Source: Bacteroidota bacterium
GTDB taxonomy: Bacteria > Bacteroidota > Ignavibacteria > Kapaibacteriales > Kapaibacteriaceae
Reading direction: 5' to 3'
Length of the DNA: 64,000 nucleotides
Assembly: GCA_018266735.1 (NCBI GenBank)
Contig: JAFDZT010000002.1
Coordinates: forward strand, 298,439 to 362,438
The position numbers and the translations under genes were made by a program. Below, one piece after another: positions 11,501-19,800 of this stretch; the first letter of the stretch is position 1, and every line of letters starts with the position of its first letter. The notes beneath the pieces are model-generated. The model searched no databases, had not been told where the DNA came from, and worked only from the letters and a program-made list of their open reading frames with translations.

Positions 11501-11998
11501 GGCGGCAAGGAAGAGCAGGATCGACCGACGGAGGTTCTGCCGTTCGATTACCGCGTCGAAGTCCTTGGTGGCCGCCGTTGCGGCCACAGAGGAGAAGGCA
11601 GCCTGTGACAATGCGCCGGCACCATCGTGCACGTGCAATTGAAGCACGTTGCACAGCATATCGCCAACATCGTCATAGACCTTTCCAACGCGCAACGCCA
11701 TCTCGTCGATCGAGTACGATGCGCGAACACCAACAAGTCGAAGCACACCGGGAAGCAACCAACCAATGCCGGCCATGCCCGATGCGATCGCCCACACGGT
11801 GAACAGGATGGTGCGAAGCTGTGTGGAGCCGTGCACCCAGAACTCGATCACCGTGAAGAGCAACCACAGAGCGGATGCAACGGCAAGCGTCGAGAGGAGA
11901 CCACCGGCAAGATGCAGGAGTTCTTCTTTTCGGCGCGTGGCGGTGAGCCGTGCCGTGATCGATTCGTAGGTGCTGTTAATGGGTGAGGGCATAGACAA
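8519..11998 (-). CDS. DUF4175 family membrane protein with very long coiled coil
   Basis: This 1159-residue protein has three N-terminal membrane segments (about 27-50, 60-85 and 155-178). A beta-rich extracytoplasmic region of roughly 350 residues follows. From about residue 533 to 970 there is an extreme Lys/Glu/Gln/Met-rich helical region made of short runs such as KEAEEIKKEAEQLQREMQ. A Gly/Gln linker sits near 950-975 (GQGQGGQGQNPGMGKGSGK). The architecture matches DUF4175, whose function is unknown. It overlaps the DUF4159 gene upstream by about 20 nt, and the two families commonly occur together near MoxR/DUF58/VWA genes in Bacteroidota, which are absent here. The start could be M1 or M3. 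Confidence 0.82.
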   Translation of the reverse strand: MSMPSPINSTYESITARLTATRRKEELLHLAGGLLSTLAVASALWLLFTVIEFWVHGSTQLRTILFTVWAIASGMAGIGWLLPGVLRLVGVRASYSIDEMALRVGKVYDDVGDMLCNVLQLHVHDGAGALSQAAFSSVAATAATKDFDAVIERQNLRRSILLFLAAIILAGGCIGGLPDHLGAASVRLWQYDRSFVPPAPYHLTISPRSASVMRGSTSRIIVTAHGAAPSSITLFVKEAGKERFDPYTIARDTANTYQYLLPSQTASVEFYAVGAWLDAGVYSDTGRILVIDRPLIRSLRGRVIAPSYTGLAPSEITDDHADVTALSGSIADLTMTSNKDLKSAEIVLVKRNADTVAADTVRIPMTVRGSSASASFNVQFTGTYAIRCVDREGQQNADPIEHKIVVLSDGLPSISMVQPRQDAEVDQKALLPVSVAISDDYGFSWLKLKYRLVKSRYAQPEEVYHDIDLAINANGSTVVEVPYVWDLGKAGISPEDVFEFYLEVADNDRIHGPKTARTSPLKVRLPSLDEVFAETDKTQDQVQKDLKEVAKEAEEIKKEAEQLQREMQKEQAQQKQSVDWKEKKQAEELLKRQEELAKKMEDVAQKLEDMTQKLEQNKAISPETLQKYMELQKLMKEVRTPELQRMQEEMKKAMEQMTPEQLKEAMKNFKFDEEQFKKQIERTMNLLKRMQAEQKADELTKRAEELARRQEELRKQTENTSPQNKETRKDLAKQQEQLQNDMEKLAQETNDLEKLMKELGDMPMDQMDKAKQELAQEQTKSEMEQSEKSMEQGDMQQSAKSQQNASKNLQRFAQQMKNLKREMKRNSSKEAMRQMQRNIDDMLQLSKEQEALRDQMQSMDPNSSQFPQMAQRQQKLQESMQNIANSMMQLGQKSTSVTPDMAQDMGDALQSMKDAMQQMQDRNGQMSAREQGEAMSSMNSAVSRMQDALGQMMQGEGQGQGGQGQNPGMGKGSGKSPFQRLGELAGDQQSINEGSGKVGQNGQPLNDQQRAEIGRLASQQGRALKAMEELEKEQREASGTRKPIGDLSKITEDMREVLTDMQSGSITPETKLRQERILSRLLNASRSVNDRDYEKQRESKSGTDVSRKSPGALDLDDVERRQSMRQLMNTLREGYTKDYENLIRAYFESLQQQSIPSGR

Positions 11999-12731
11999 TG
12001 ATGTTCGTTCCGATCTTCAATGATGCTTCGCGTTTTTCGGGGGCGTCGTTGTGGACCTCGGGATCGGCCCATCCGTCGCTGGGATTTGTCTCGACGGTGT
12101 AGAAGACGCAAAGGCGCGTTCCAATGAAGAGTCCCAACCCTTGGGGCGCTTTGTTATCGTGTTCGTGGATCTTGGGAAGTCCGTTCGGGAACGAGAAGTG
12201 CGCTGAATACAGCGGATGCGAGAACGGCAGTTCCACAAGATCCTGCTCTGGGAAGACCTTCTTCAGTTCCTTGCGAATGGATGCATCCATTCCGTAATCG
12301 TCGTCGATGTAGAGAAATCCACCGTTCTCCAGATAGGAACGCAGGCGCTTCACTTCCTGTGGACTGAAGTTCACTGTTCCATGTCCGGTCATGAAGATGA
12401 GCGGATACAGGAACAGATTGTCCGTTGCAAGGTCGACGAACTCATAGGAAGCATCGACACTGATGTTGGTATGCGTGCGCACATAGTTCAGGAGATTCAC
12501 CTCGGCGCTCGGATCGTTGTACCAGTCTCCCCCGCCACCATACTTCACACGCGCCAAACGAATGGCGCTCGATGAGCCGGGTGGTTCCTGTTGAGCGGCG
12601 GGTGGGCGGACCTGCGACGTGGCGGGCGGACGTCCTGGCTGGATCACGCGCATTTGTGCGCGCACGGACGTACTGAGGGCGATGAGGGCCATCAGGACGA
12701 TCGAACCACGAACAAGGAAGGATACGGTCAT
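11976..12731 (-). CDS. DUF4159 domain protein, exported
   Basis: The 251-residue protein has an N-terminal hydrophobic signal segment (residues 2-23, ending VRAQ) and a Pro/Gln-rich linker. A DUF4159 domain from about residue 55 to the end is recognised by RVKYGGGGDWYNDPS, LIFMTGHGTVNFS and LENGGFLYIDDDYGMD. The fold is related to class I glutamine amidotransferase-like domains, but no catalytic role is established. The ATG at 12731 shares its A with the rsmG stop (TGATG), which fixes the start; an extension to 12776 would run into rsmG. It is likely co-translated with rsmG and the downstream DUF4175 gene. Confidence 0.85.
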   Translation of the reverse strand: MTVSFLVRGSIVLMALIALSTSVRAQMRVIQPGRPPATSQVRPPAAQQEPPGSSSAIRLARVKYGGGGDWYNDPSAEVNLLNYVRTHTNISVDASYEFVDLATDNLFLYPLIFMTGHGTVNFSPQEVKRLRSYLENGGFLYIDDDYGMDASIRKELKKVFPEQDLVELPFSHPLYSAHFSFPNGLPKIHEHDNKAPQGLGLFIGTRLCVFYTVETNPSDGWADPEVHNDAPEKREASLKIGTNIIVYALTH

Positions 12732-13354
12732 CACATCGTACACACAACGATCTTCTTGTCTTCTTGCTTGAACCACGGCGCTCCCAATAGATCGATCTTG
12801 ACCTCTTGCACGGTAAGACCAGGATGCGTCTGGAGCGCCTCCGAGATCTCTTCCTGCAGATCGCCACCTTTCAAGAAATAACAGACGGCCGAGGGTCGCA
12901 TGAGCGGAAGGGCCCAGTCCAGAAGCACCGACACGCGAGCAACGGCCCGAGAGACGATAACGTCGAAGTGCTGTCGGTAGTGCTTCTCGGCCCAGAGATC
13001 TTCAACGCGACAGCAGCGCGCCTGCACGTCCTTCAGTCCGGTGTGTTGCGCGAACATCTCCGTGCACGTGATCTTCTTGCGGATCGAGTCCACCATGAGC
13101 ATGTGGATGTCCGGACGGGCGATCTTGAGCGGGATTCCCGGTAGTCCGCCACCGGTGCCGATATCGAGCACACGCGCCTTCGGAGGGAGTTTCACATACT
13201 TCAGCATCGCAAGCGAGTGCAGGATATGTCGGTCCCAGATATGCATCGTGTCCTTGCGCGAGATCATGTTGATCCGCTCGTTCCAATACAGCAATTCGTT
13301 GTGATACCGCTCAAGGGCATCCATCTGCTCTTTGTCGAGCACAATGGAATTCAT
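12731..13354 (-). CDS. rsmG: RsmG, 16S rRNA (guanine-527-N7) methyltransferase
   Basis: A SAM-dependent methyltransferase that modifies G527 of 16S rRNA. The SAM loop reads VLDIGTGGGLPGIPLKIA, followed by HMLMVDSIRKKI and VIVSRAVARVSVLLDWALPL, all typical of RsmG/GidB. From the ATG at 13354 the protein has 207 residues, the same as the E. coli protein. The frame stays open to 13510, but that extension would overlap the leader of the divergent GT2 gene and lacks family similarity, so I reject it. It is first gene of an apparent four-gene unit with DUF4159, DUF4175 and the small membrane protein. Confidence 0.92.
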   Translation of the reverse strand: MNSIVLDKEQMDALERYHNELLYWNERINMISRKDTMHIWDRHILHSLAMLKYVKLPPKARVLDIGTGGGLPGIPLKIARPDIHMLMVDSIRKKITCTEMFAQHTGLKDVQARCCRVEDLWAEKHYRQHFDVIVSRAVARVSVLLDWALPLMRPSAVCYFLKGGDLQEEISEALQTHPGLTVQEVKIDLLGAPWFKQEDKKIVVCTM

Positions 13355-13388
13355 ACCACAGGCCGTCCACATGGACAGTTTGTCCATG

Positions 13389-13396
13389 TATCTTTG
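13389..13396 (+). promoter_or_regulatory. TAnnTTTG box upstream of the GT2 gene
   Basis: TATCTTTG matches the -7 consensus fully and lies 22 nt before the ATG at 13419, in the 64-nt gap between the divergent rsmG and GT2 starts. Confidence 0.45.
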
Positions 13397-13418
13397 TTCT
13401 TCTTCCAGGCCATCCATC

Positions 13419-14117
13419 ATGTCAGACATTACCACCTCTTCGGCGTCTTCGCCAGTTCTACCGCTTGTACACAAGGTTGTGCGACCGTTCTTCTCTGTGA
13501 TCATCTGCACCTATAATCGTGCATCCTTGCTTCCTCGTGCGCTCGATTCTCTCCTTGACCAATCGGAACGCGATTGGGAGGCGGTGATCGTTGATGATGG
13601 AAGCACGGATTCCACGTGGCAGGTCATACAAAGGTACGCAGAGGCACACTCTCAAATACGGTCGGTGTATCACTCCAATCGAGGTATTCCCCGCTCACGC
13701 AATGCCGGCGTCCTCGCGGCGGCCGGTCTGTTCGTGACGTTCCTGGATTCCGACGATGCGTATCGGTGGGACCACCTTTCGGCACGCAAGCAGATGTTCC
13801 TCGAGTTTCCGACGGTGGAGTTCCTGCATGGTGGCGTGGAGATCATCGGTGAACCGTATGTGCCCGACAAGAACGAGCCATCACGTCAGATCCATCTGAA
13901 GGACTGCGTGATCGGCGGCACCTTCGTGATCCGCAAGGACACGGTGCTCCGTCTGGGTGGCTTCGATGCCGTGGACTATGCCGATGATGCACTCCTCTAC
14001 GAACGTGCGATGCGTGCCGGCATCTCGATCGCTCGCACCGATCATCCTTCGTACAAATACTATCGCGACACACCGGACTCCATATGCAACACACAGAGCG
14101 TGTCACCAAGATCCTGA
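13419..14117 (+). CDS. GT2 family glycosyltransferase
   Basis: A 232-residue GT-A fold transferase, probably adding a sugar to an envelope glycan. After a short variable N-terminus it shows PFFSVIICTYNRASLLPRALDSL, then VDDGSTDSTWQV and the metal-binding FLDSDDAY. A later acceptor-side Asp pair lies in DAVDYADDALLYERA. No membrane segment is present. The start at 13419 is chosen because an in-frame start at 13332 would read through the leader and overlap rsmG. The length is at the low end for the family. It overlaps nth by 34 nt. The acceptor and sugar cannot be inferred. Confidence 0.85.
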   Translation: MSDITTSSASSPVLPLVHKVVRPFFSVIICTYNRASLLPRALDSLLDQSERDWEAVIVDDGSTDSTWQVIQRYAEAHSQIRSVYHSNRGIPRSRNAGVLAAAGLFVTFLDSDDAYRWDHLSARKQMFLEFPTVEFLHGGVEIIGEPYVPDKNEPSRQIHLKDCVIGGTFVIRKDTVLRLGGFDAVDYADDALLYERAMRAGISIARTDHPSYKYYRDTPDSICNTQSVSPRS

Positions 14118-14728
14118 CACGATTGGCGGAGGCCTATCCCGATGCGCGTGTCGGATTGGACTTCACCTCGCCCTTCGAACTGCTCATTGCCACCATCCTC
14201 TCTGCACAGTGCACCGACGAGCGCGTCAACATCGTCACGCGAGATCTGTTCGCCAAGTATCACGGTCCGGCCGATTATGTGGCAACACCGCAAGAAGAAT
14301 TGGAGGTCGACATCCGATCGACGGGATTCTACAAGAACAAGGCCAAGAACATTCGCGCATGCTGTGCGGCTCTCATCGAACGATATCATGGTGAGGTGCC
14401 ACGCACCATCGAGGAGCTCATCACCCTACCAGGAGTGGGACGGAAGACGGCAAACTGTGTCTTGAGCAATTGCTTCGACATTCCGGCGCTGACGGTGGAC
14501 ACGCATGTGACGCGCATCGCAAATCTCTTGGGATTTGTGCAGACCACCGATGCGGTGAAGATCGAGTTCGCCTTGATGGATATCGTTCCCAAGGAACAAT
14601 GGAACGACTTCGATCGGCTGATCATCACGCACGGTCGACGCACGTGCATCGCCCGTCGACCGAAGTGCGATGTCTGTCCGATCCGCGACCTCTGTCCGGT
14701 AACCGATCCCGACGTGTCACGTTATTGA
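14084..14728 (+). CDS. nth: Endonuclease III, base-excision DNA glycosylase/AP lyase
   Basis: Removes oxidised pyrimidines and cleaves the resulting abasic site. The 214-residue protein carries the helix-hairpin-helix LPGVGRKTAN with catalytic Lys121 and catalytic Asp139 in TVDTHVTR. Four cysteines at 188, 195, 198 and 204 (spacing C-x6-C-x2-C-x5-C) bind the 4Fe-4S cluster. Length matches E. coli Nth (211). The gene begins inside the end of the GT2 gene, 34 nt before its stop, suggesting coupled expression although the functions are unrelated. Confidence 0.95.
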   Translation: MQHTERVTKILTRLAEAYPDARVGLDFTSPFELLIATILSAQCTDERVNIVTRDLFAKYHGPADYVATPQEELEVDIRSTGFYKNKAKNIRACCAALIERYHGEVPRTIEELITLPGVGRKTANCVLSNCFDIPALTVDTHVTRIANLLGFVQTTDAVKIEFALMDIVPKEQWNDFDRLIITHGRRTCIARRPKCDVCPIRDLCPVTDPDVSRY

Positions 14729-14774
14729 GCGACATGCACCCTATGGAATTCGAAGCATGTACCTCTTGACCAAG

Positions 14775-14782
14775 TATATTGC
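14775..14782 (+). promoter_or_regulatory. TAnnTT box 7 nt before the first OmpA-family gene
   Basis: TATATTGC agrees with the TAnnTT core seen before other genes here and ends 7 nt before the ATG at 14790. No Shine-Dalgarno sequence is visible. Confidence 0.4.
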
Positions 14783-14789
14783 GCCACCT

Positions 14790-16823
14790 ATGAAGCAACG
14801 ACTCCTTAGCGTCCTCGCCGCCCTGCTCCTTTCCGCAGGCCTTCTTCCTGTCCATGCACAAGACGCACGTCCCGAGTATGGCATCATGGGTCAATGGCTC
14901 ATGAATCAGCATACGGGAGACTTCAAGAAACTTGGCTCCTATCCTTCGTGCTGTCCGGAATTCACAACGGGTTCCGGTAGTGGCCCGGGACTGGGCGCAT
15001 GGGTCGGCTTCCCGCTCTCGCCGTCGCTACGATTGCTCACGCGCCTCACCTATACCACCGAGAGTGGCGTCCTGCAAGACGATGAACGCTCCTTCGTGGC
15101 CGATCTTCGCGACACGAACAACCCCAAGGTCGTCGATGCGACGTTTCACCACGAGCTCACGGCCACGCTCTCCAGCATCGGTATTCAGCCCATGGTGGCA
15201 TGGCGAGCAGTGGGCGGGCTGGATCTTATGGGCGGCCTGCGTCTTGGATTCGTGACCACGTCCACGTTCCGTCAAACCGAAGTGCTCACACAGCCCGAGG
15301 ACTTTGGTGCCTATCTCGGCGCGGGGCGCACGTGGGTGGACACAGGCGGAGCCATTCCCGATGCCTCGTCGATCCGCGCCACTCTGAGCATCGGGGCACG
15401 TTATGTACTGCCACTTAATGCCGACCATTCCTTGTTCCTAGCGCCCGAGTTCACCTATCAGTACGCGCTGACCGGCGTCACGTCGTCGGTGAACTGGAAC
15501 GTCCACCAACTCAGTGCCGGACTCGGACTGGCCTGGTCGCCCGTCCCCGCGGCAGTTGTTGCACCACCCGTCCGCGATACCATCCCCCCACCGCCACCAC
15601 CCCCCATACGTCCGTTGCTTGCCGGTTCGGTCCGCATGGTCGGAGTGGAGGAAGGCGGCAAGGAAGCACCCGATGTGACCATTCGCATCGAAGAGGTGAT
15701 CGCCAGTGACCTCCGTCCGCTCTTGAACCATGTCTACTTCGACGAAGGATCTGCCCGCATTCCCGATCGGTACGTGGTCCTCGCACCATCGTCCACGTCG
15801 TCCTTCAGCGAAGACGGTTTGTATTCGACGACGACCATGGACACCTATCACACGATGTTGAACATCATCGGCAAGCGGCTCAGCGCCACGCCGGCGGCCA
15901 GCATCACGTTGACGGGATGTACATCGGAAGACGGATCGGATCGTGGCAACGACCTTGCGCGCAAGCGTGCCGAGGCGGTGCGCACCTACCTCACATCAGT
16001 GTGGGGCATCAGTGCAGATCGGATCTCCATCATGGCTCGCACGTTGCCGTCAAAGCCAACGCGCTCGAGCGCTGCGGCCGATGTGCAGATCGCATCGGAA
16101 GAGAACAGACGTGTGGAGATCGAGTCCAACAATGAGGCCATCCTCATGCCGGTTCGAACCACCGACACCGTACGGACGGCCAATCCGCCTGCCCTTCGCG
16201 TCTACACCGAGTCGAAGGCCCAGGCTGGTGTGAGGCGGTGGAACATCGACATCACGCAAGACGGAAAGAACCTCTATTCCACGTCGTCGGCACTCGTTGG
16301 CAGCACGACCGTACCCCTAAGCGTGGACTGGCGAGTGACGTCGGAACGCACCCTCGTACCGCGCACAGAGTCTCCCGTGGAAGCTCGGCTGACCATAGAG
16401 GATTCGAGCGGCGGCCTCTTGATCTCGCTTCCCGCGAAGGTTCCGGTACGTCAGCTCACCATTCAAAAGAAGCGTGTGGAGCGCATCGAAGACCGAGAGA
16501 TCGACCGATACAGCTTGATCCTCTTCGACTTCAACGATGCGAGCGTGAAGGGCCAGAACAGTGGCATCGTGCGACTGATCAAGGATCGCATCACGCCGAG
16601 CTCGACGGTGAAGATCAACGGCTATACGGACGTTCTTGGTACGGAGTCCTACAACGAGGAACTCTCACGAAATCGCGCCACCGAAACGGCCAGGTCGCTC
16701 GGTCTGCCTCCCACGTCAGCACAAGGACTTGGTGAGCAGCGACCACTCTATCCGAACACCCTTCCGGAAGGGAGGGCCTATAACAGAACTGTTACCGTAA
16801 CTGTGGAAACTCCTATCAAATAA
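14790..16823 (+). CDS. OmpA-family outer-membrane protein, paralogue 1, with two OmpA-like domains
   Basis: The 677-residue protein has a signal peptide (1-23, LLPVHAQ). A beta-barrel region runs to about residue 260 and contains a CCPEF motif at 54-58. A proline-run linker (about 263-275) leads to a divergent OmpA-like domain at about 309-450 (HVYFDEGSARIPDRY, LTGCTSEDGSDRGNDLARKRA). A second, more canonical OmpA domain lies at about 573-677 (LILFDFNDASVKG, INGYTDVLGTESYNEELSRNRA). OmpA domains bind peptidoglycan. The ATG at 14790 is preferred over the in-frame upstream ATG at 14757, because it starts a clean signal peptide and the upstream option overlaps the promoter box. A paralogue lies at 21233, with the VWA/WD40 gene between them. 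Confidence 0.88.
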   Translation: MKQRLLSVLAALLLSAGLLPVHAQDARPEYGIMGQWLMNQHTGDFKKLGSYPSCCPEFTTGSGSGPGLGAWVGFPLSPSLRLLTRLTYTTESGVLQDDERSFVADLRDTNNPKVVDATFHHELTATLSSIGIQPMVAWRAVGGLDLMGGLRLGFVTTSTFRQTEVLTQPEDFGAYLGAGRTWVDTGGAIPDASSIRATLSIGARYVLPLNADHSLFLAPEFTYQYALTGVTSSVNWNVHQLSAGLGLAWSPVPAAVVAPPVRDTIPPPPPPPIRPLLAGSVRMVGVEEGGKEAPDVTIRIEEVIASDLRPLLNHVYFDEGSARIPDRYVVLAPSSTSSFSEDGLYSTTTMDTYHTMLNIIGKRLSATPAASITLTGCTSEDGSDRGNDLARKRAEAVRTYLTSVWGISADRISIMARTLPSKPTRSSAAADVQIASEENRRVEIESNNEAILMPVRTTDTVRTANPPALRVYTESKAQAGVRRWNIDITQDGKNLYSTSSALVGSTTVPLSVDWRVTSERTLVPRTESPVEARLTIEDSSGGLLISLPAKVPVRQLTIQKKRVERIEDREIDRYSLILFDFNDASVKGQNSGIVRLIKDRITPSSTVKINGYTDVLGTESYNEELSRNRATETARSLGLPPTSAQGLGEQRPLYPNTLPEGRAYNRTVTVTVETPIK

Positions 16824-16895
16824 AGGCCTTAACTTTTCGCATATTGTTCGGTCTTTTGCGTGCCGTACGACTATGTAGAATTGAAAGAAGGCCTT

Positions 16896-19800
16896 ATGAA
16901 GCATCGACCTCGTTTTGCAGTAGTGGTCCTGTTCATCGTCCTGTTGGGCGTTGCAACACTGGACAGTTGGGCACAGGCCTTCGTTGTGCCGCGCCTCGTT
17001 ACCACCGCCTACCCCACGATGACAGCGGAGTGTTACAACTTCGACGCTCAGGGAGCCTTTGTTGCGCTTGGCGCAAAAGAGGTGACGGTGAAGGAGAACG
17101 GTGCGAACATGACCGTGACCACAACGTGTGGGAACGGACAGAGCACGCCTGCCTCCATCATGGTGGCCGTGGACCGATCCAGTGAAACGCTCACAAAGGC
17201 GAAGGCCGGCGCAGCGTCTGTGATCTCCGGCGTGGTCGGTCAGACCGATGAACTGGGGCTGATCTCGTTCAATCAAGCTCCCTCCCTCGAACAGGGGCTC
17301 ACGGTCAACAAAACGCAATACGCGTCACGCGTCTCGGCGATCACCGCAGGCACGAATGGCACTGCGATCAACATCGACTCCCTCTTTCACAATGCGCCGT
17401 TGGGTGCCTTCGCACAGCTCAAGAATGCACGGAACTTCCGCGCACTCGTGATCTTCGTGAGCGGAAACCCGTCGTTCGATGCGGCTCTGGCACGCAAGGT
17501 CGCAAAGCAGTATGCCATCAAGGTCTACGTGGTAGGGATCAACCTTCCGATCTCTGCACAACTGCGCGAACTCTGCGACAGCACCGGTGGTGCATGGATC
17601 GACGGCCTCATAAGTGATGACGACATCAAGGCCTATGCGTGGGCATTCGTTGCCCATGCGCGAGGCGTTCAACCATGCGCGGCCGTCTGGACGTCCACAC
17701 CTTCGTGTGCGTTGGAGCGTACGATCGAGGTGAAGCATGCGTCCACCACACGATCCTTCACCATACCCGCGCCGATCGGTTCACGTATCGTTCTCGAACT
17801 CAGTGAACCCGGAATTGCCTTTGGTGAAGTTGCTCCCCCGCAGACCGTCACGAAGTCGGTGATCCTCACCGTCCGCAACGGTTTTGCGCGGGTGACCGCC
17901 TACACCAGTTCGAATCCGCGCTTCGCGGTAACGCTGCCAACAGGACCGGTGGACATGGTCCCCGGCGCCAGCCAAGAAGTAAAGGTCAAGTTCACACCAA
18001 CCGACAGTAGCGGACAGTTCGGAACGATCACCTTTGTCTCTGCCGACGCGTGCGACACGACCGTGCTCTATGTACGCGGCGGTTTCCGGAACAAGGACAA
18101 CAACCTGAAGGTGCTCTCCCCGAATGGCGGCGAGAAGTATGTTGCCGGGATCGACACGCTGATCCGATGGACCGGTACGTTGCCGCAAGACATCGTGCGC
18201 ATCGATGGCTCTGAAGACGATGGCGCAACGTGGAGTTCGATCACGGAAGCGGCGTCCGGAAATGAATACGTCTACACGCCCGGACCCAATGCCACGAAGA
18301 AGGCGCTCATTCGCATTCAACGCACACTGCTCGACCCCTCTGATATCATCGTCCTTTCCGGTTCTGAGAAGCCCATCTACACAGCCGCACTTTCGAACGA
18401 CAGTAAGACGGCCTATACGGGCGGACACGATGGAACGGTGCGCGTATGGGATGCAGAAACAGGTCTGCAACGGCGCGTGATGACCGGACATTCCGACTGG
18501 GTATGGGGTCTTGCCGTCCACCCTTCGGCGAACATGATCGCCAGCGCAAGTCACGATGGTACGGTCCGTTTCTGGGACCCCACAACGGGAACACAACTTG
18601 GTGCCGTGCCGGTGACGGGTCGTGCCTGGTCCGTGGCTTTCAATGCGAATGGGGATTCGCTCTATGTCTCTTCGGATGCAGGCATTATCATCATCGACCC
18701 TGCCTCCTTCACCATCGTTCAGAATGTTCCGACCACCGATGGCGCCATCGTCTATTCGGTGCGAGTATCACAAGACGGAACGCAGCTCGTCACGTGCGAA
18801 GGCAACACGGTTCGTTTGCGCGAAGCAACGGGTGACCTTGCCATCAAGCGCTCCTTCGTCGGACACGTTGGACCGGTCTACAGTGCCGATGTGAACGTGA
18901 ACGGTCAAGTGGTGGTCTCCGGTGGTGCAGACCTCATGCTCCGTCGGTGGGATGCCTCGAATGGCACGCAGACGGGATCCACACCAGCCATGACGGGTTC
19001 GTTGCTCTCGGTTCAATTCAATCGCGGCGGCGGGCAGGTGTTGACAGGCTCGGGAGATGGTACGGCAAAGTTCTTCGAGACCAATACACTGAATGAACTC
19101 AATGCCTTGGCCGGACACACCGGACTCGTCTACAGTGCACGGTACAACTCCGCCGGCGACAAGGTCATCACGTCATCCACGGACTTCACAGCACGTGTCT
19201 GGAACATCTCGGGCATCCGACTGGATGAAGACAAGAGCGATGCAGTGTTCGAGATCCAGGGATCGACGGCAACAACGCAAGACGTGGAGTTCACGCCGGC
19301 CATTGAAGTTGGCGGTAGTGCCCGACAAACAGCCGTTGTGTTCCGGAATACCGGCGCAACGCCGATCGTAGTACAGGGCGCACGCTTCACGACTGGCGAC
19401 CAAGGCGACTTCAATATCATCTCGCCGGTGTTTCCGGTGACCGTCGCTCCCGGCGCTACATCGTCGCTCACACTCACCTTCCAACCAACGCAGGTTGGTG
19501 ACCGTTCGACGACACTGTTGTTGCAAACGGGAACAGGTCCGCGCACCCTTACTGTTCGCGGTACCGGCAAGCTTCCGGTGCTGAACGTGATCTCGGTGAT
19601 CGACTACGGTCGCCGCATCGCCAACCTTGCACAGATCGACACGAATGTTCGCGTGGCATTGCCCATCGGCGTCACGAGTCCGGTGCAAGTGAAGTCAACG
19701 GCCATTGTCGGACCCGATCAAGCACAGTTCTCCATCGTCAGTGGTGGCGCACCGTTCACGGTTTCGAACAATGGCACGCAGACCATTGTGGTTCGATTCG

